A stretch of 64,000 nucleotides of DNA, from positions 44,970,001 to 45,034,000 of the forward strand of contig CM069870.1 of assembly GCA_036172665.1 (NCBI GenBank), given 5' to 3'. Below are positions 52,775 through 64,000 of this stretch, piece after piece. This DNA comes from Prosopocoilus inquinatus. Taxonomy: Eukaryota; Arthropoda; Insecta; Coleoptera; Lucanidae. Each line of letters opens with the position of its first letter. The first letter of the stretch is position 1. Position numbers and translations under genes: made by a program. Below the pieces are notes generated by a model, which worked only from the letters and a program-made list of their open reading frames with translations, ran no database searches and was not told where the DNA came from.

Positions 52775-54603
52775 GATGTATCTAATCGATCCTTACTTAT
52801 CTATCATGTTATTTGACGTTTGGATGGACTCCAAAGTAAGTCTGATGTGAGATACAAAGTTTTTGGACGCAGCAGAAACTGGAAATAGTTTTAAACGAAA
52901 CAACACGTATTATCGTTGTTCCTGTGATGTATCTAATCGATCCTTACTCATCTATCATGTTATTTGACGTTTCGATGGACTCCAGTAACTCTAATGTGAG
53001 AAACGAAATTTTCGGACGCAGGAGAAGCTGGAAATAGTTTAAACGAAACAACACGTATTAGCGTTGTTCCTGTGCTGTATCTAATCGATCCTTACTCATA
53101 TATCATGTTATTTGGCGTTTCGATGGACTCCAGTAGCTCTGATGTGAGATACGACGTTTTCGGACGCAGCAGAAGCTGGAAATAGTTTTAAACGAAACAA
53201 CACGTATTAGCGTTGTTCCTGTGATGTATCTAATCGATCCTTACTCATCTATCATGTTATTTGACGTTTCGATGGACTCCAGTAACTCTAATGTGAAATA
53301 CGAAATTTTCGGACGCAGCAGAAGCTGGAAATAGTTTTAAACGATACAACACGCATTAGCGTTTTTCCTGTGATGTATCTAATCGATCCTTACTTATCTA
53401 TCATGTTATTTGACGTTTGGATGGACTCCAGTAACCCTGACGTGAGATACGAAGTTCTCGGACGCAGCAGAAACTGGAAATAGTTTTAAACGAAACAACA
53501 CGTATTAGCGTTGTTCCTGTGATGTATCTAATCGATCCTTACACATCTATCATGTTATTTGACGTCTGGATGGACTCCAGTAACTCTGATGTGAGATACA
53601 AAGTTTTTGGACGCAGCAGAAGCTGGAAATAGTTTTGAACGAAACAACACGTATTAGCGTTGTTCCTGTGATGTATCTAATCGATCCTTACTCATCTATC
53701 ATGTTATTTGGCGTTTCGATGGACTCCAGTAGCTCTGATGTGAGATACGACGTTTTCGGACGCAGCAGAAGCTGGAAATAGTTTTAAACGAAACAACACG
53801 TATTAGCGTTGTTCCTGTGATGTATCTAATCGATCCTTACTCATCTATCATGTTATTTGACGTTTCGATGGACTCCAGTAACTCTAATGTGAGATACGAA
53901 ATTTTCGGACGCAGCAGAAGCTGGAAATAGTTTTAAACGAAACAACACGCATTAGCGTTGTTCCTGTGATGTATCTAATCGATCCTTACTCATCTATCAT
54001 GTTATTTGACGTTTGGATGGACTCCAGTAACTCTGATGTGAGATACAAAGTTTTTGGACGCAGCAGAAGCTGGAAATAGTTTTGAACGAAACAACACGTA
54101 TTAGCGTTGTTCCTGTGATGTATCTAATCGATCCTTACTCATCTATCATGTTATTTGGCGTTTCGATGGACTCCAGTAGCTCTGATGTGAGATACGACGT
54201 TTTCGGACGCAGCCGAAGCTGGAAATAGTTTTAAACGAAACAACACGTATTAGCGTTGTTCCTGTGATGTATCTAATCGATCCTTACTCATCTATCATGT
54301 TATTTGACGTTTCGATGGACTCCAGTAACTCTAATGTGAGATACGAAATTTTCGGACGCAGCAGAAGCTGGAAATAGTTTTAAACGAAACAACACGCATT
54401 AGCGTTGTTCCTGTGATGTATCTAATCGATCCTTACTTATCTATCATGTTATTTGACGTTTGGATGGACTCCAGTAACCCTGACGTGAGATACGAAGTTC
54501 TCGGACGCAGCAGAAGCTGGAAATAGTTTCAAACGAAACAACACGTATTAGCGTTGATCCTGTGATGTATCTAATCGATCCTTACTCATCTATCATGTTA
54601 TTT
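52651..54603. repeat. Duplicate of 49898-51850 (about 1.95 kb)
   Basis: Contains the same 151-bp G (52775), 148-bp I (52926), gtctgg (53563) and cagccgaag (near 54211) markers at +2753. It ends near 54605, where the copy switches to class I sequence (gtttcg, gagaaacg). Confidence 0.87.
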
Positions 54604-55605
54604 GACGTTTCGATGGACTCCAGTAACTCTAATGTGAGAAACGAAATTTTCGGACGCAGGAGAAGCTGGAAATAGTTTAAACGAAACAACACGTATTAGC
54701 GTTGTTCCTGTGCTGTATCTAATCGATCCTTACTCATATATCATGTTATTTGGCGTTTCGATGGACTCCAGTAGCTCTGATGTGAGATACGACGTTTTCG
54801 GACGCAGCAGAAGCTGGAAATAGTTTTAAACGAAACAACACGTATTAGCGTTGTTCCTGTGATGTATCTAATCGATCCTTACTCATCTATCATGTTATTT
54901 GACGTTTCGATGGACTCCAGTAACTCTAATGTGAAATACGAAATTTTCGGACGCAGCAGAAGCTGGAAATAGTTTTAAACGATACAACACGCATTAGCGT
55001 TGTTCCTGTGATGTATCTAATCGATCCTTACTTATCTATCATGTTATTTGACGTTTGGATGGACTCCAGTAACCCTGACGTGAGATACGAAGTTCTCGGA
55101 CGCAGCAGAAACTGGAAATAGTTTTAAACGAAACAACACGTATTAGCGTTGTTCCTGTGATGTATCTAATCGATCCTTACACATCTATCATGTTATTTGA
55201 CGTCTGGATGGACTCCAGTAACTCTGATGTGAGATACAAAGTTTTTGGACGCAGCAGAAGCTGGAAATAGTTTTGAACGAAACAACACGTATTAGCGTTG
55301 TTCCTGTGATGTATCTAATCGATCCTTACTCATCTATCATGTTATTTGGCGTTTCGATGGACTCCAGTAGCTCTGATGTGAGATACGACGTTTTCGGACG
55401 CAGCAGAAGCTGGAAATAGTTTTAAACGAAACAACACGTATTAGCGTTGTTCCTGTGATGTATCTAATCGATCCTTACTCATCTATCATGTTATTTGACG
55501 TTTCGATGGACTCCAGTAACTCTAATGTGAGATACGAAATTTTCGAACGCAGCAGAAGCTGGAAATAGTTTTAAACGAAACAACACGCATTAGCGTTGTT
55601 CCTGT
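54564..55605. repeat. Third copy of I E' C A D E C
   Basis: Starts are I 54564 (148 bp), E' 54712, C 54861 (gtgaaatac), A 55010 (cagaaactgg), D 55159 (gtctgg), E 55308, C 55457. The same seven units start at 50173 and 52926. A private change is tcgaacgcagc near 55543. Confidence 0.82.
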
Positions 55606-56794
55606 GATGTATCTAATCGATCCTTACTTATCTATCATGTTATTTGACGTTTGGATGGACTCCAGTAAGTCTGATGTGAGATACAAAGTTTTTGGACGCA
55701 GCAGGAGCTGGAAATAGTTTTAAACGAAACAACACGTATTAGCGTTGTTCCTGTGCTGTATCTAATCGATCCTTACTCATATATCATGTTATTTGGCGTT
55801 TCGATGGACTCCAGTAGCTCTGATGTGAGATACGTTTTCGGACGCAGCAGAAGCTGGAAATAGTTTTAAACGAAACAACACGTATTAGCGTTGTTCCTGT
55901 GATGTATCTAATCGATCCTTACTCATCTATCATGTTATTTGACGTTTCGATGGACTCCAGTAACTCTAATGTGAGATACGAAATTTTCGGACGCAGCAGA
56001 AGCTGGAAATAGTTTTAAACGAAACAACACGCATTAGTGTTGTTCCTGTGATGTATCTAATCGATCCTTACTTATCTATCATGTTATTTGGCGTTTCGAT
56101 GGACTCCAGTAGCTCTGATGTGAGATACGACGTTTTCGGACGCAGCAGAAGCTGGAAATAGTTTTAAACGAAACAACACGCATTAGCGTTGTTCCTGTGA
56201 TGTATCTAATCGATCCTTACTTATCTATCATGTTATTTGACGTTTGGATGGACTCCAGTAACCCTGACGTGAGATACGAAGTTCTCGGACGCAGCAGAAA
56301 CTGGAAATAGTTTTAAACGAAACAACACGTATTAGCGTTGTTCCTGTGATGTATCTAATCGATCCTTACACATCTATCATGTTATTTGACGTCTGGATGG
56401 ACTCCAGTAACTCTGATGTGAGATACGAAATTTTCGGACGCAGCAGAAGCTGGAAATAGTTTTAAACGAAACAACACGCATTAGTGTTGTTCCTGTGATG
56501 TATCTAATCGATCCTTACTTATCTATCATGTTATTTGACGTTTGGATGGACTCCAGTAACCCTGACGTGAGATACGAAGTTCTCGGACGCAGCAGAAGCT
56601 GGAAATAGTTTTAAACGAAACAACACGTATTAGCGTTGTTCCTGTGATGTATCTAATCGATCCTTACTCATCTATCATGTTATTCGACGTTTGGATGGAC
56701 TCCAGTAACTCTGATGTGAGATACGAAGTTCTCGGACGCAGCTGAAGCTAGAAATAGTTTTAAACGAAACAACACGCATTAGCGTTGTTACTGT
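55606..56794. repeat. HOR segment G E' C E A K A F-like
   Basis: G 55606 (caggagc) and E' 55755, then C 55901, E 56050, A 56199, K 56348, A 56497 and F-like 56646, which match 6986-7879 at offset 48915. The E' unit lacks gac (tacgttttcg), making it 146 bp, the only case seen. Confidence 0.82.
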
Positions 56795-59700
56795 GATGTA
56801 TCTAATCGATCCTTACTTATCTATCATGTTATTTGACGTTTGGATGGACTCCAGTAAGTCTGATGTGAGATACAAAGTTTTTGGACGCAGCAGAAGCTGG
56901 AAAAAGTTTTGAACGAAACAACACGTATTAGCGTTGTTCCTGTGATGTATCTAATCGATCCTTACTCATCTATCATGTTATTTGACGTTTGGATGGACTC
57001 CAGTAACTCTGATGTGAGATACAAAGTTTTTGGACGCAGCAGGAGCTGGAAATAGTTTTAAACGAAACAACACGTATTAGCGTTGTTCCTGTGCTGTATC
57101 TAATCGATCCTTACTCATATATCATGTTATTTGGCGTTTCGATGGACTCCAGTAGCTCTGATGTGAGATACGACGTTTTCGGACGCAGCAGAAGCTGGAA
57201 ATAGTTTTAAACGAAATAACACGTATTAGCGTTGTTCCTGTGATGTATCTAATCGATCCTTACTCATCTATCATGTTATTTGACGTTTGGATGGACTCCA
57301 GTAACTCTGATGTGAGATACAAAGTTTTTGGACGCAGCAGGAGCTGAAAATAGTTTTAAACGAAACAACACGTATTAGCGTTGTTCCTGTGCTGTATCTA
57401 ATCGATCCTTACTCATATATCATGTTATTTGGCGTTTCGATGGACTCCAGTAGCTCTGATGTGAGATACGACGTTTTCGGACGCAGCAGAAGCTGGAAAT
57501 AGTTTTAAACGAAACAACACGTATTAGCGTTGTTCCTGTGCTGTATCTAATCGATCCTTACTCATATATCATGTTATTTGGCGTTTCGATGGACTCCAGT
57601 AGCTCTGATGTGAGATACGACGTTTTCGGACGCAGCAGAAGCTGGAAATAGTTTTAAACGAAACAACACGTATTAGCGTTGTTCCTGTGATGTATCTAAT
57701 CGATCCTTACTCATCTATCATGTTATTTGACGTTTGGATGGACTCCAGTAACTATGATGTGAGATACAAAGTTTTTGGACGCAGCAGAAGCTGGAATTAG
57801 TTTTGAACGAAACAACACGTATTAGCGTTGTTCCTGTGATGTATCTAATCGATCCTTACTCATCTATCATGTTATTTGACGTTTCGATGGACTCCAGTAA
57901 CTCTAATGTGAGATACGAAATTTTCGGACGCAGCAGAAGCTGGAAATAGTTTTAAACTAAACAACACGCATTAGTGTTGTTCCTGTGATGAATCTAATCG
58001 ATCCTTACTCATCTATCATGTTATTTGACGTTTGGATGGACTCCAGTAACTCTGATGTGAGATACAAAGTTTTTGGACGCAGCAGAAGCTGGAAATAGTT
58101 TTGAACGAAACAACACGTATTAGCGTTGTTCCTGTGATGTATCTAATCGATCCTTACTCATCTATCATGTTATTTGGCGTTTCGATGGACTCCAGTAGCT
58201 CTGATGTGAGATACGACGTTTTCGGACGCAGCAGAAGCTGGAAATAGTTTTAAACGAAACAACATGTATTAGCGTTGTTCCTGTGATGTATCTAATCGAT
58301 CCTTACTCATCTATCATGTTATTTGACGTTTCGATGGACTCCAGTAACTCTAATGTGAGATACGAAATTTTCGGACGCAGCAGAAGCTGGAAATAGTTTT
58401 AAACGAAACAACACGCATTAGCGTTGTTCCTGTGATGTATCTAATCGATCCTTACTTATCTATCATGTTATTTGACGTTTGGATGGACTCCAGTAACCCT
58501 GACGTGAGATACGAAGTTCTCGGACGCAGCAGAAGCTGGAAATAGTTTCAAACGAAACAACACGTATTAGCGTTGATCCTGTGATGTATCTAATCGATCC
58601 TTACTCATCTATCATGTTATTTGACGTTTGGATGGACTCCAGTAACTCTGATGTGAGATACAATGTTTTTGGACGCAGCAGAAGCTGGAAATAGTTTTAA
58701 ACGAAACAACGCGCATTAGCGTTGTTCCTGTGATGTATCTAATCGATCCTTACTTATCTATCATGTTATTTGACGTTTGGATGGACTCCAGTAACCCTGA
58801 CGTGAGATACAAAGTTTTTGGACGCAGCAGGAGCTGGAAATAGTTTTAAACGAAACAACACGTATTAGCGGTGTTCCTGTGCTGTATCTAATCGATCCTT
58901 ACTCATATATCATGTTATTTGGCGTTTCGATGGACTCCAGTAGCTCTGATGTGAGATACGACGTTTTCGGACGCAGCAGAAGCTGGAAATAGTTTTAAAC
59001 GAAACAACACGTATTAGCGTTGTTCCTGTGATGTATCTAATCGATCCTTACTCATCTATCATGTTATTTGACGTTTCGATGGACTCCAGTAACTCTAATG
59101 TGAGATACGAAATTTTCGGACGCAGCAGAAGCTGGAAATAGTTTTAAACTAAACAACACGCATTAGTGTTGTTCCTGTGATGTATCTAATCGATCTTTAC
59201 TTATCTATCATGTTATTTGACGTTTGGATGGACTCCAGTAACCCTGACGTGAGATACGAAGTTCTCGGACGCAGCAGAAGCTGGAAATAGTTTTAAACTA
59301 AACAACACGTATTAGCGTTGTTCCTGTGATGTATCTAATCGATCCTTACTCATCTATCATGTTATTTGACGTTTCGATGGACTCCAGTAACTCTAATGTG
59401 AGATACGAAATTTTCGGACGCAGCAGAAGCTGGAAATAATTTTAAACGAAACAACACGCATTAGCGTTGTTCCTGTGATGTATCTAATCGATCCTTACTT
59501 ATCTATCATGTTATTTGACGTTTGGATGGACTCCAGTAACCCTGACGTGAGATACGAAATTCTCGGACGCAGCAGAAGCTGGAAATAGTTTTAAACGAAA
59601 TAACACGTATTAGCGTTGTTCCTGTGATGTATCTAATCGATCCTTACTCATCTATCATGTTATTTGACGTTTGGATGGACTCCAGTAACTCTGATGTGAG

Positions 59701-62270
59701 ATACAAAGTTTTTGGACGCAGCAGAAGCTGGAAATAGTTTGAAACGAAACAACACGCATTAGCGTTGTTACTGTGATGTATCTAAACGATCCTTACTTAT
59801 CTAACATGTTATTTAACGTTTGGATGGACTCCAGTAAGTCTGATGTGAGACAAAGTTTTTGGACGCAGCAGGATCTGGAAATAGTTTTAAACGAAACAAC
59901 ACGCATTAGCGTTGTTCCTGTGATGTATCTAATCGATCCTTACTCATCTATCATGTTATTTGACGTTTCGATGGACTACAGTAACTCTAATGTGAGATAC
60001 GAAATTTTCGGACACAGCAGAAGCTGGAAATAGTTTTAAACGAAACAACACGCATTAGTGTTGTTCCTGTGATGTATCTAATCGATCCTTACTTATCTAT
60101 CATGTGATTTGACGTTTGGATGGACTCCAGTAACTATGATGTGAGATACAAAGTTTTTGGACGCAGCAGAAGCTGGAAATAGTTTTGAACGAAACAACAC
60201 GTATTAGCGTTGTTCCTGTGATGTATCTAATCGATCCTTACTTATCTATCATGTTATTTGACGTTTGGATGGACTCCAGTAACCCTGACGTGATATACGA
60301 AGTTCTCGGACGCAGCAGAAGCTGGAAATAATTTTAAACGAAACAACACGTATTAGCGTTGTTCCCGTGATGTATCTAATCGATCCTTACTCATCTATCA
60401 TGTTATTTGACGTTTGGATGGACTCCAGTAACTCTGATGTGAGATACAAAGTTTTTGGACGCAGCAGAAGCTGGAAATAGTTTTGAACGAAACAACACGT
60501 ATTAGCGTTGTTCCTGTGATGTATCTAATCGATCCTTACTCATCTATCATGTTATTTGGCGATTCGATGGACTCCAGTAACTTTGATGTGAGATACGAAG
60601 TTCTCGGACGCAGCTGAAGCTAGAAATAGTTTTAAACGAAACAACACGCATTAGCGTTGTTACTGTGATGTATCTAATCGATCCTTACTTATCTATCATG
60701 TTATTTGACGTTTGGATGGACTCCAGTAAGTCTGATGTGAGATACAAAGTTTTTGGACGCAGCAGATGCTGGAAATAGTTTTGAACGAAACAACACGTAT
60801 TAGCGTTGTTCCTGTGATGTATCTAATCGATCCTTACTCATCTATCATGTTATTTGACGTTTGGATGGACTCCAGTAACTCTGATGTGAGATACAAAGTT
60901 TTTGGACGCAGCAGGAGCTGGAAATAGTTTTAAACGAAACAACACGTATTAGCGTTGTTCCTGTGCTGTATCTAATCGATCCTTACTCATATATCATGTT
61001 ATTTGGCGTTTCGATGGACTCCAGTAGCTCTGATGTGAGATACGACGTTCTCGGACGCAGCAGAAGCTGGAAATAGTTTTAAACGAAATAACACGTATTA
61101 GCGTTGTTCCTGTGATGTATCTAATCGATCCTTACTCATCTATCATGTTATTTGACGTTTGGATGGACTCCAGTAACTCTGATGTGAGATACAAAGTTTT
61201 TGGACGCAGCAGGAGCTGGAAATAGTTTTAAACGAAATAACACGTATTAGCGTTGTTCCTGTGCTGTATCTAATCGATCCTTACTCATATATCATGTTAT
61301 TTGGCGTTTCGATGGACTCCAGTAGCTCTGATGTGAGATACGACGTTTTCGGACGCAGCAGAAGCTGGAAATAGTTTTAAACGAAACAACACGTATTAGC
61401 GTTGTTCCTGTGATGTATCTAATCGATCCTTACTCATCTATCATGTTATTTGACGTTTCGATGGACTCCAGTAACTCTAATGTGAGATACGAAATTTTCG
61501 GACGCAGCAGAAGCTGGAAATAGTTTTAAACGAAACAACACGCATTAGTGTTGTTCCTGTGATGCATCTAATCGATCCTTACTTATCTATCATGTTATTT
61601 GACGTTTGGATGGACTCCAGTAACCCTGACGTGAGATACGAAGTTCTCGGACGCAGCAGAAGCTGGAAATAGTTTTAAACGAAACAACATGTATTAGCGT
61701 TGTTCCTGTGATGTATCTAATCGATCCTTACTCATCTATCATGTTATTTGACGTTTGGATGGACTCCAGTAACTATGATGTGAGATACAAAGTTTTTGGA
61801 CGCAGCAGAAGCTGGAAATAGTTTTGAACGAAACAACACGTATTAGCGTTGTTCCTGTGATGTATCTAATCGATCCTTACTCATCTATCATGTTATTTGA
61901 CGTTTCGATGGACTCCAGTAACTCTAATGTGAGATACGAAATTTTCGGACGCAGCAGAAGCTGGAAATAGTTTTAAACTAAACAACACGCATTAGTGTTG
62001 TTCCTGTGATGTATCTAATCGATCCTTACTCATCTATCATGTTATTTGACGTTTGGATGGACTCCAGTAACTCTGATGTGAGATACAAAGTTTTTGGACG
62101 CAGCAGAAGCTGGAAATAGTTTTGAACGAAACAACACGTATTAGCGTTGTTCCTGTGATGTATCTAATCGATCCTTACTCATCTATCATGTTATTTGGCG
62201 TTTCGATGGACTCCAGTAGCTCTGATGTGAGATACGACGTTTTCGGACGCAGCAGAAGCTGGAAATAGTT
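56795..62270. repeat. S block, copy 3 (about 5.5 kb)
   Basis: Same order as copies 1 and 2, at +14966 from copy 2. Changes seen only here include ggaattag near 57796, gatgaatc at 57987, cggtgttcc near 58869, gacacagc near 60011, cccgtg near 60364 and cgacgttctc near 61044. Its last E unit (62157) runs into the 3574-bp duplication. Confidence 0.87.
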
Positions 62271-62280
62271 TTAAACGAAA
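58707..62280. repeat. 3574-bp tandem duplication, first copy (24 units)
   Basis: Twenty-four units, one of them 147 bp, giving 3576 - 2 = 3574. The copy begins at caacgcgcattag after a J unit. It overlaps S block copy 3. Confidence 0.87.
59773..60033 (+). other. Spurious 86-codon ORF, copy 4
   Basis: Same 147-bp unit (59775-59921). The product differs by one residue (FGHSRS for FGRSRS) because of the private gacacagc change. Not judged coding. Confidence 0.85.
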
Positions 62281-62305
62281 CAACGCGCATTAGCGTTGTT
62301 CCTGT
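62157..62305. repeat. Hybrid unit E/J at duplication joint
   Basis: The body is class E (ggcg, agctctg, cgacgttttcgg) but the end is caacgcgcattag, the class J ending. The exchange therefore lies between about 62247 and 62284, and it creates the 3574-bp tandem repeat. Confidence 0.85.
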
Positions 62306-64000
62306 GATGTATCTAATCGATCCTTACTTATCTATCATGTTATTTGACGTTTGGATGGACTCCAGTAACCCTGACGTGAGATACAAAGTTTTTGGACGCA
62401 GCAGGAGCTGGAAATAGTTTTAAACGAAACAACACGTATTAGCGTTGTTCCTGTGCTGTATCTAATCGATCCTTACTCATATATCATGTTATTTGGCGTT
62501 TCGATGGACTCCAGTAGCTCTGATGTGAGATACGACGTTTTCGGACGCAGCAGAAGCTGGAAATAATTTTAAACGAAACAACACGTATTAGCGTTGTTCC
62601 TGTGATGTATCTAATCGATCCTTACTCATCTATCATGTTATTTGACGTTTCGATGGACTCCAGTAACTCTAATGTGAGATACGAAATTTTCGGACGCAGC
62701 AGAAGCTGGAAATAGTTTTAAACTAAACAACACGCATTAGTGTTGTTCCTGTGATGTATCTAATCGATCTTTACTTATCTATCATGTTATTTGACGTTTG
62801 GATGGACTCCAGTAACCCTGACGTGAGATACGAAGTTCTCGGACGCAGCAGAAGCTGGAAATAGTTTTAAACTAAACAACACGTATTAGCGTTGTTCCTG
62901 TGATGTATCTAATCGATCCTTACTCATCTATCATGTTATTTGACGTTTCGATGGACTCCAGTAACTCTAATGTGAGATACGAAATTTTCGGACGCAGCAG
63001 AAGCTGGAAATAATTTTAAACGAAACAACACGCATTAGCGTTGTTCCTGTGATGTATCTAATCGATCCTTACTTATCTATCATGTTATTTGACGTTTGGA
63101 TGGACTCCAGTAACCCTGACGTGAGATACGAAATTCTCGGACGCAGCAGAAGCTGGAAATAGTTTTAAACGAAATAACACGTATTAGCGTTGTTCCTGTG
63201 ATGTATCTAATCGATCCTTACTCATCTATCATGTTATTTGACGTTTGGATGGACTCCAGTAACTCTGATGTGAGATACAAAGTTTTTGGACGCAGCAGAA
63301 GCTGGAAATAGTTTGAAACGAAACAACACGCATTAGCGTTGTTACTGTGATGTATCTAAACGATCCTTACTTATCTAACATGTTATTTAACGTTTGGATG
63401 GACTCCAGTAAGTCTGATGTGAGACAAAGTTTTTGGACGCAGCAGGATCTGGAAATAGTTTTAAACGAAACAACACGCATTAGCGTTGTTCCTGTGATGT
63501 ATCTAATCGATCCTTACTCATCTATCATGTTATTTGACTTTCGATGGACTACAGTAACTCTAATGTGAGATACGAAATTTTCGGACGCAGCAGAAGCTGG
63601 AAATAGTTTTAAACGAAACAACACGCATTAGTGTTGTTCCTGTGATGTATCTAATCGATCCTTACTTATCTATCATGTGATTTGACGTTTGGATGGACTC
63701 CAGTAACTATGATGTGAGATACAAAGTTTTTGGACGCAGCAGAAGCTGGAAATAGTTTTGAACGAAACAACACGTATTAGCGTTGTTCCTGTGATGTATC
63801 TAATCGATCCTTACTTATCTATCATGTTATTTGACGTTTGGATGGACTCCAGTAACCCTGACGTGATATACGAAGTTCTCGGACGCAGCAGAAGCTGGAA
63901 ATAATTTTAAACGAAACAACACGTATTAGCGTTGTTCCTGTGATGTATCTAATCGATCCTTACTCATCTATCATGTTATTTGACGTTTGGATGGACTCCA
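62281..64000. repeat. 3574-bp tandem duplication, second copy, cut by window end
   Basis: Matches 58707 onward at +3574. It has normal tagcgttgtt and gacgcagc where the first copy has private changes near 58869 and 60011, and it has its own: ggaaataattt near 62565 and a 1-base deletion (ttgactttcg) near 63537. The last unit (D, 63942) is incomplete. Confidence 0.87.
63347..63568 (+). other. Spurious 73-codon ORF, frameshifted copy 5
   Basis: Same start and 147-bp unit (63349-63495), but a 1-base deletion near 63537 in the following unit (63496-63643, 148 bp) shifts the frame and ends it early. The absence of frame conservation in this youngest copy supports a non-coding reading. Confidence 0.85.

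Larger units (their letters stand above)
1..64000. repeat. 149-bp satellite DNA array, about 430 tandem units, fills window
   Basis: Direct reading shows the same unit restarting every 149 bases: the motif atcatgtta begins at 12, 161 and 310, and the pattern continues to 64000 with only small indels. All units point the same way. Consensus unit start is gatgtatctaatcgatcc and the end is gcgttgttcctgt. One unit counted by hand is 39 % G+C with 6 CpG. Neighbouring units differ at about 8-9 of 149 positions (A vs C, D vs E), while units at equal positions in larger repeats are nearly identical, the signature of a higher-order repeat satellite. No stretch of unrelated sequence interrupts the array, so every gap between the other entries is also this satellite. 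Family not recognised. Confidence 0.99.

Noticed and set aside
1..64000. CRISPR array (regular repeats with variable parts).
   Set aside because: Repeats are 149 bp, variable positions are scattered single bases rather than unique spacers, and no cas genes are present.

Overview
The whole 64-kb window is one uninterrupted array of a satellite DNA with a basic unit of 149 bp. About 430 head-to-tail units, all in the same orientation, fill it from edge to edge. I see no gene, RNA gene, transposon, CRISPR array or unique spacer. This points to a eukaryote and to heterochromatin, possibly pericentromeric or centromeric, assembled from long reads. One unit counted by hand has 58 G+C in 149 bases (39 %) and 6 CpG against about 5.6 expected. 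CpG is therefore not depleted, which argues against a heavily CpG-methylated vertebrate or plant germline and would suit many insects, nematodes or other invertebrates. I do not recognise the satellite family and cannot name the organism.

Units are numbered here from the first g of gatgtatcta (consensus position 1). They fall into about a dozen sequence classes (A, B, C, D, D', E, E', F, G, H, I, J), which differ from each other by roughly 5-10 % in the pairs I counted. The classes recur in fixed order, so the array has higher-order repeat (HOR) structure. The clearest core is the 6-mer A-B-C-D-E-C (894 bp). It is extended to a 15-mer of 2235 bp (A B C D E C A J A I H E' D' E' C) at 12640-14874 and 15769-18003, with a lone 6-mer between them. 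A sister 15-mer lies at 2515-4749 and 46595-48829.

Larger duplications lie on top of this. (1) About 17.1-41.3 kb reads Y-X-Y-X-X', where X is 8637 bp, Y is 1341 bp, and X plus Y repeats at exactly 9978 bp. (2) A block of about 5.5 kb occurs three times, at 7880-13384, 41829-47339 and 56795-62270, at offsets of 33949 and 14966. (3) About 0.5-6.6 kb is repeated at 44.3-50.7 kb. (4) 49.9-55.6 kb holds nested recent duplications, including the only out-of-register junction I found (52650/52651). (5) The right end is a fresh 3574-bp tandem duplication, cut by the window edge.

Two features of the unit itself deserve attention. One is an 8-bp dyad with a 6-nt loop whose variable pair (129/138) covaries among classes. 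The other is a 147-bp variant unit, present five times, whose 2-bp deletion restores the reading frame and produces the only long open frames in the window. I judge those frames to be non-coding. All comparisons were made by eye; identities and copy numbers are hand estimates, not alignments.
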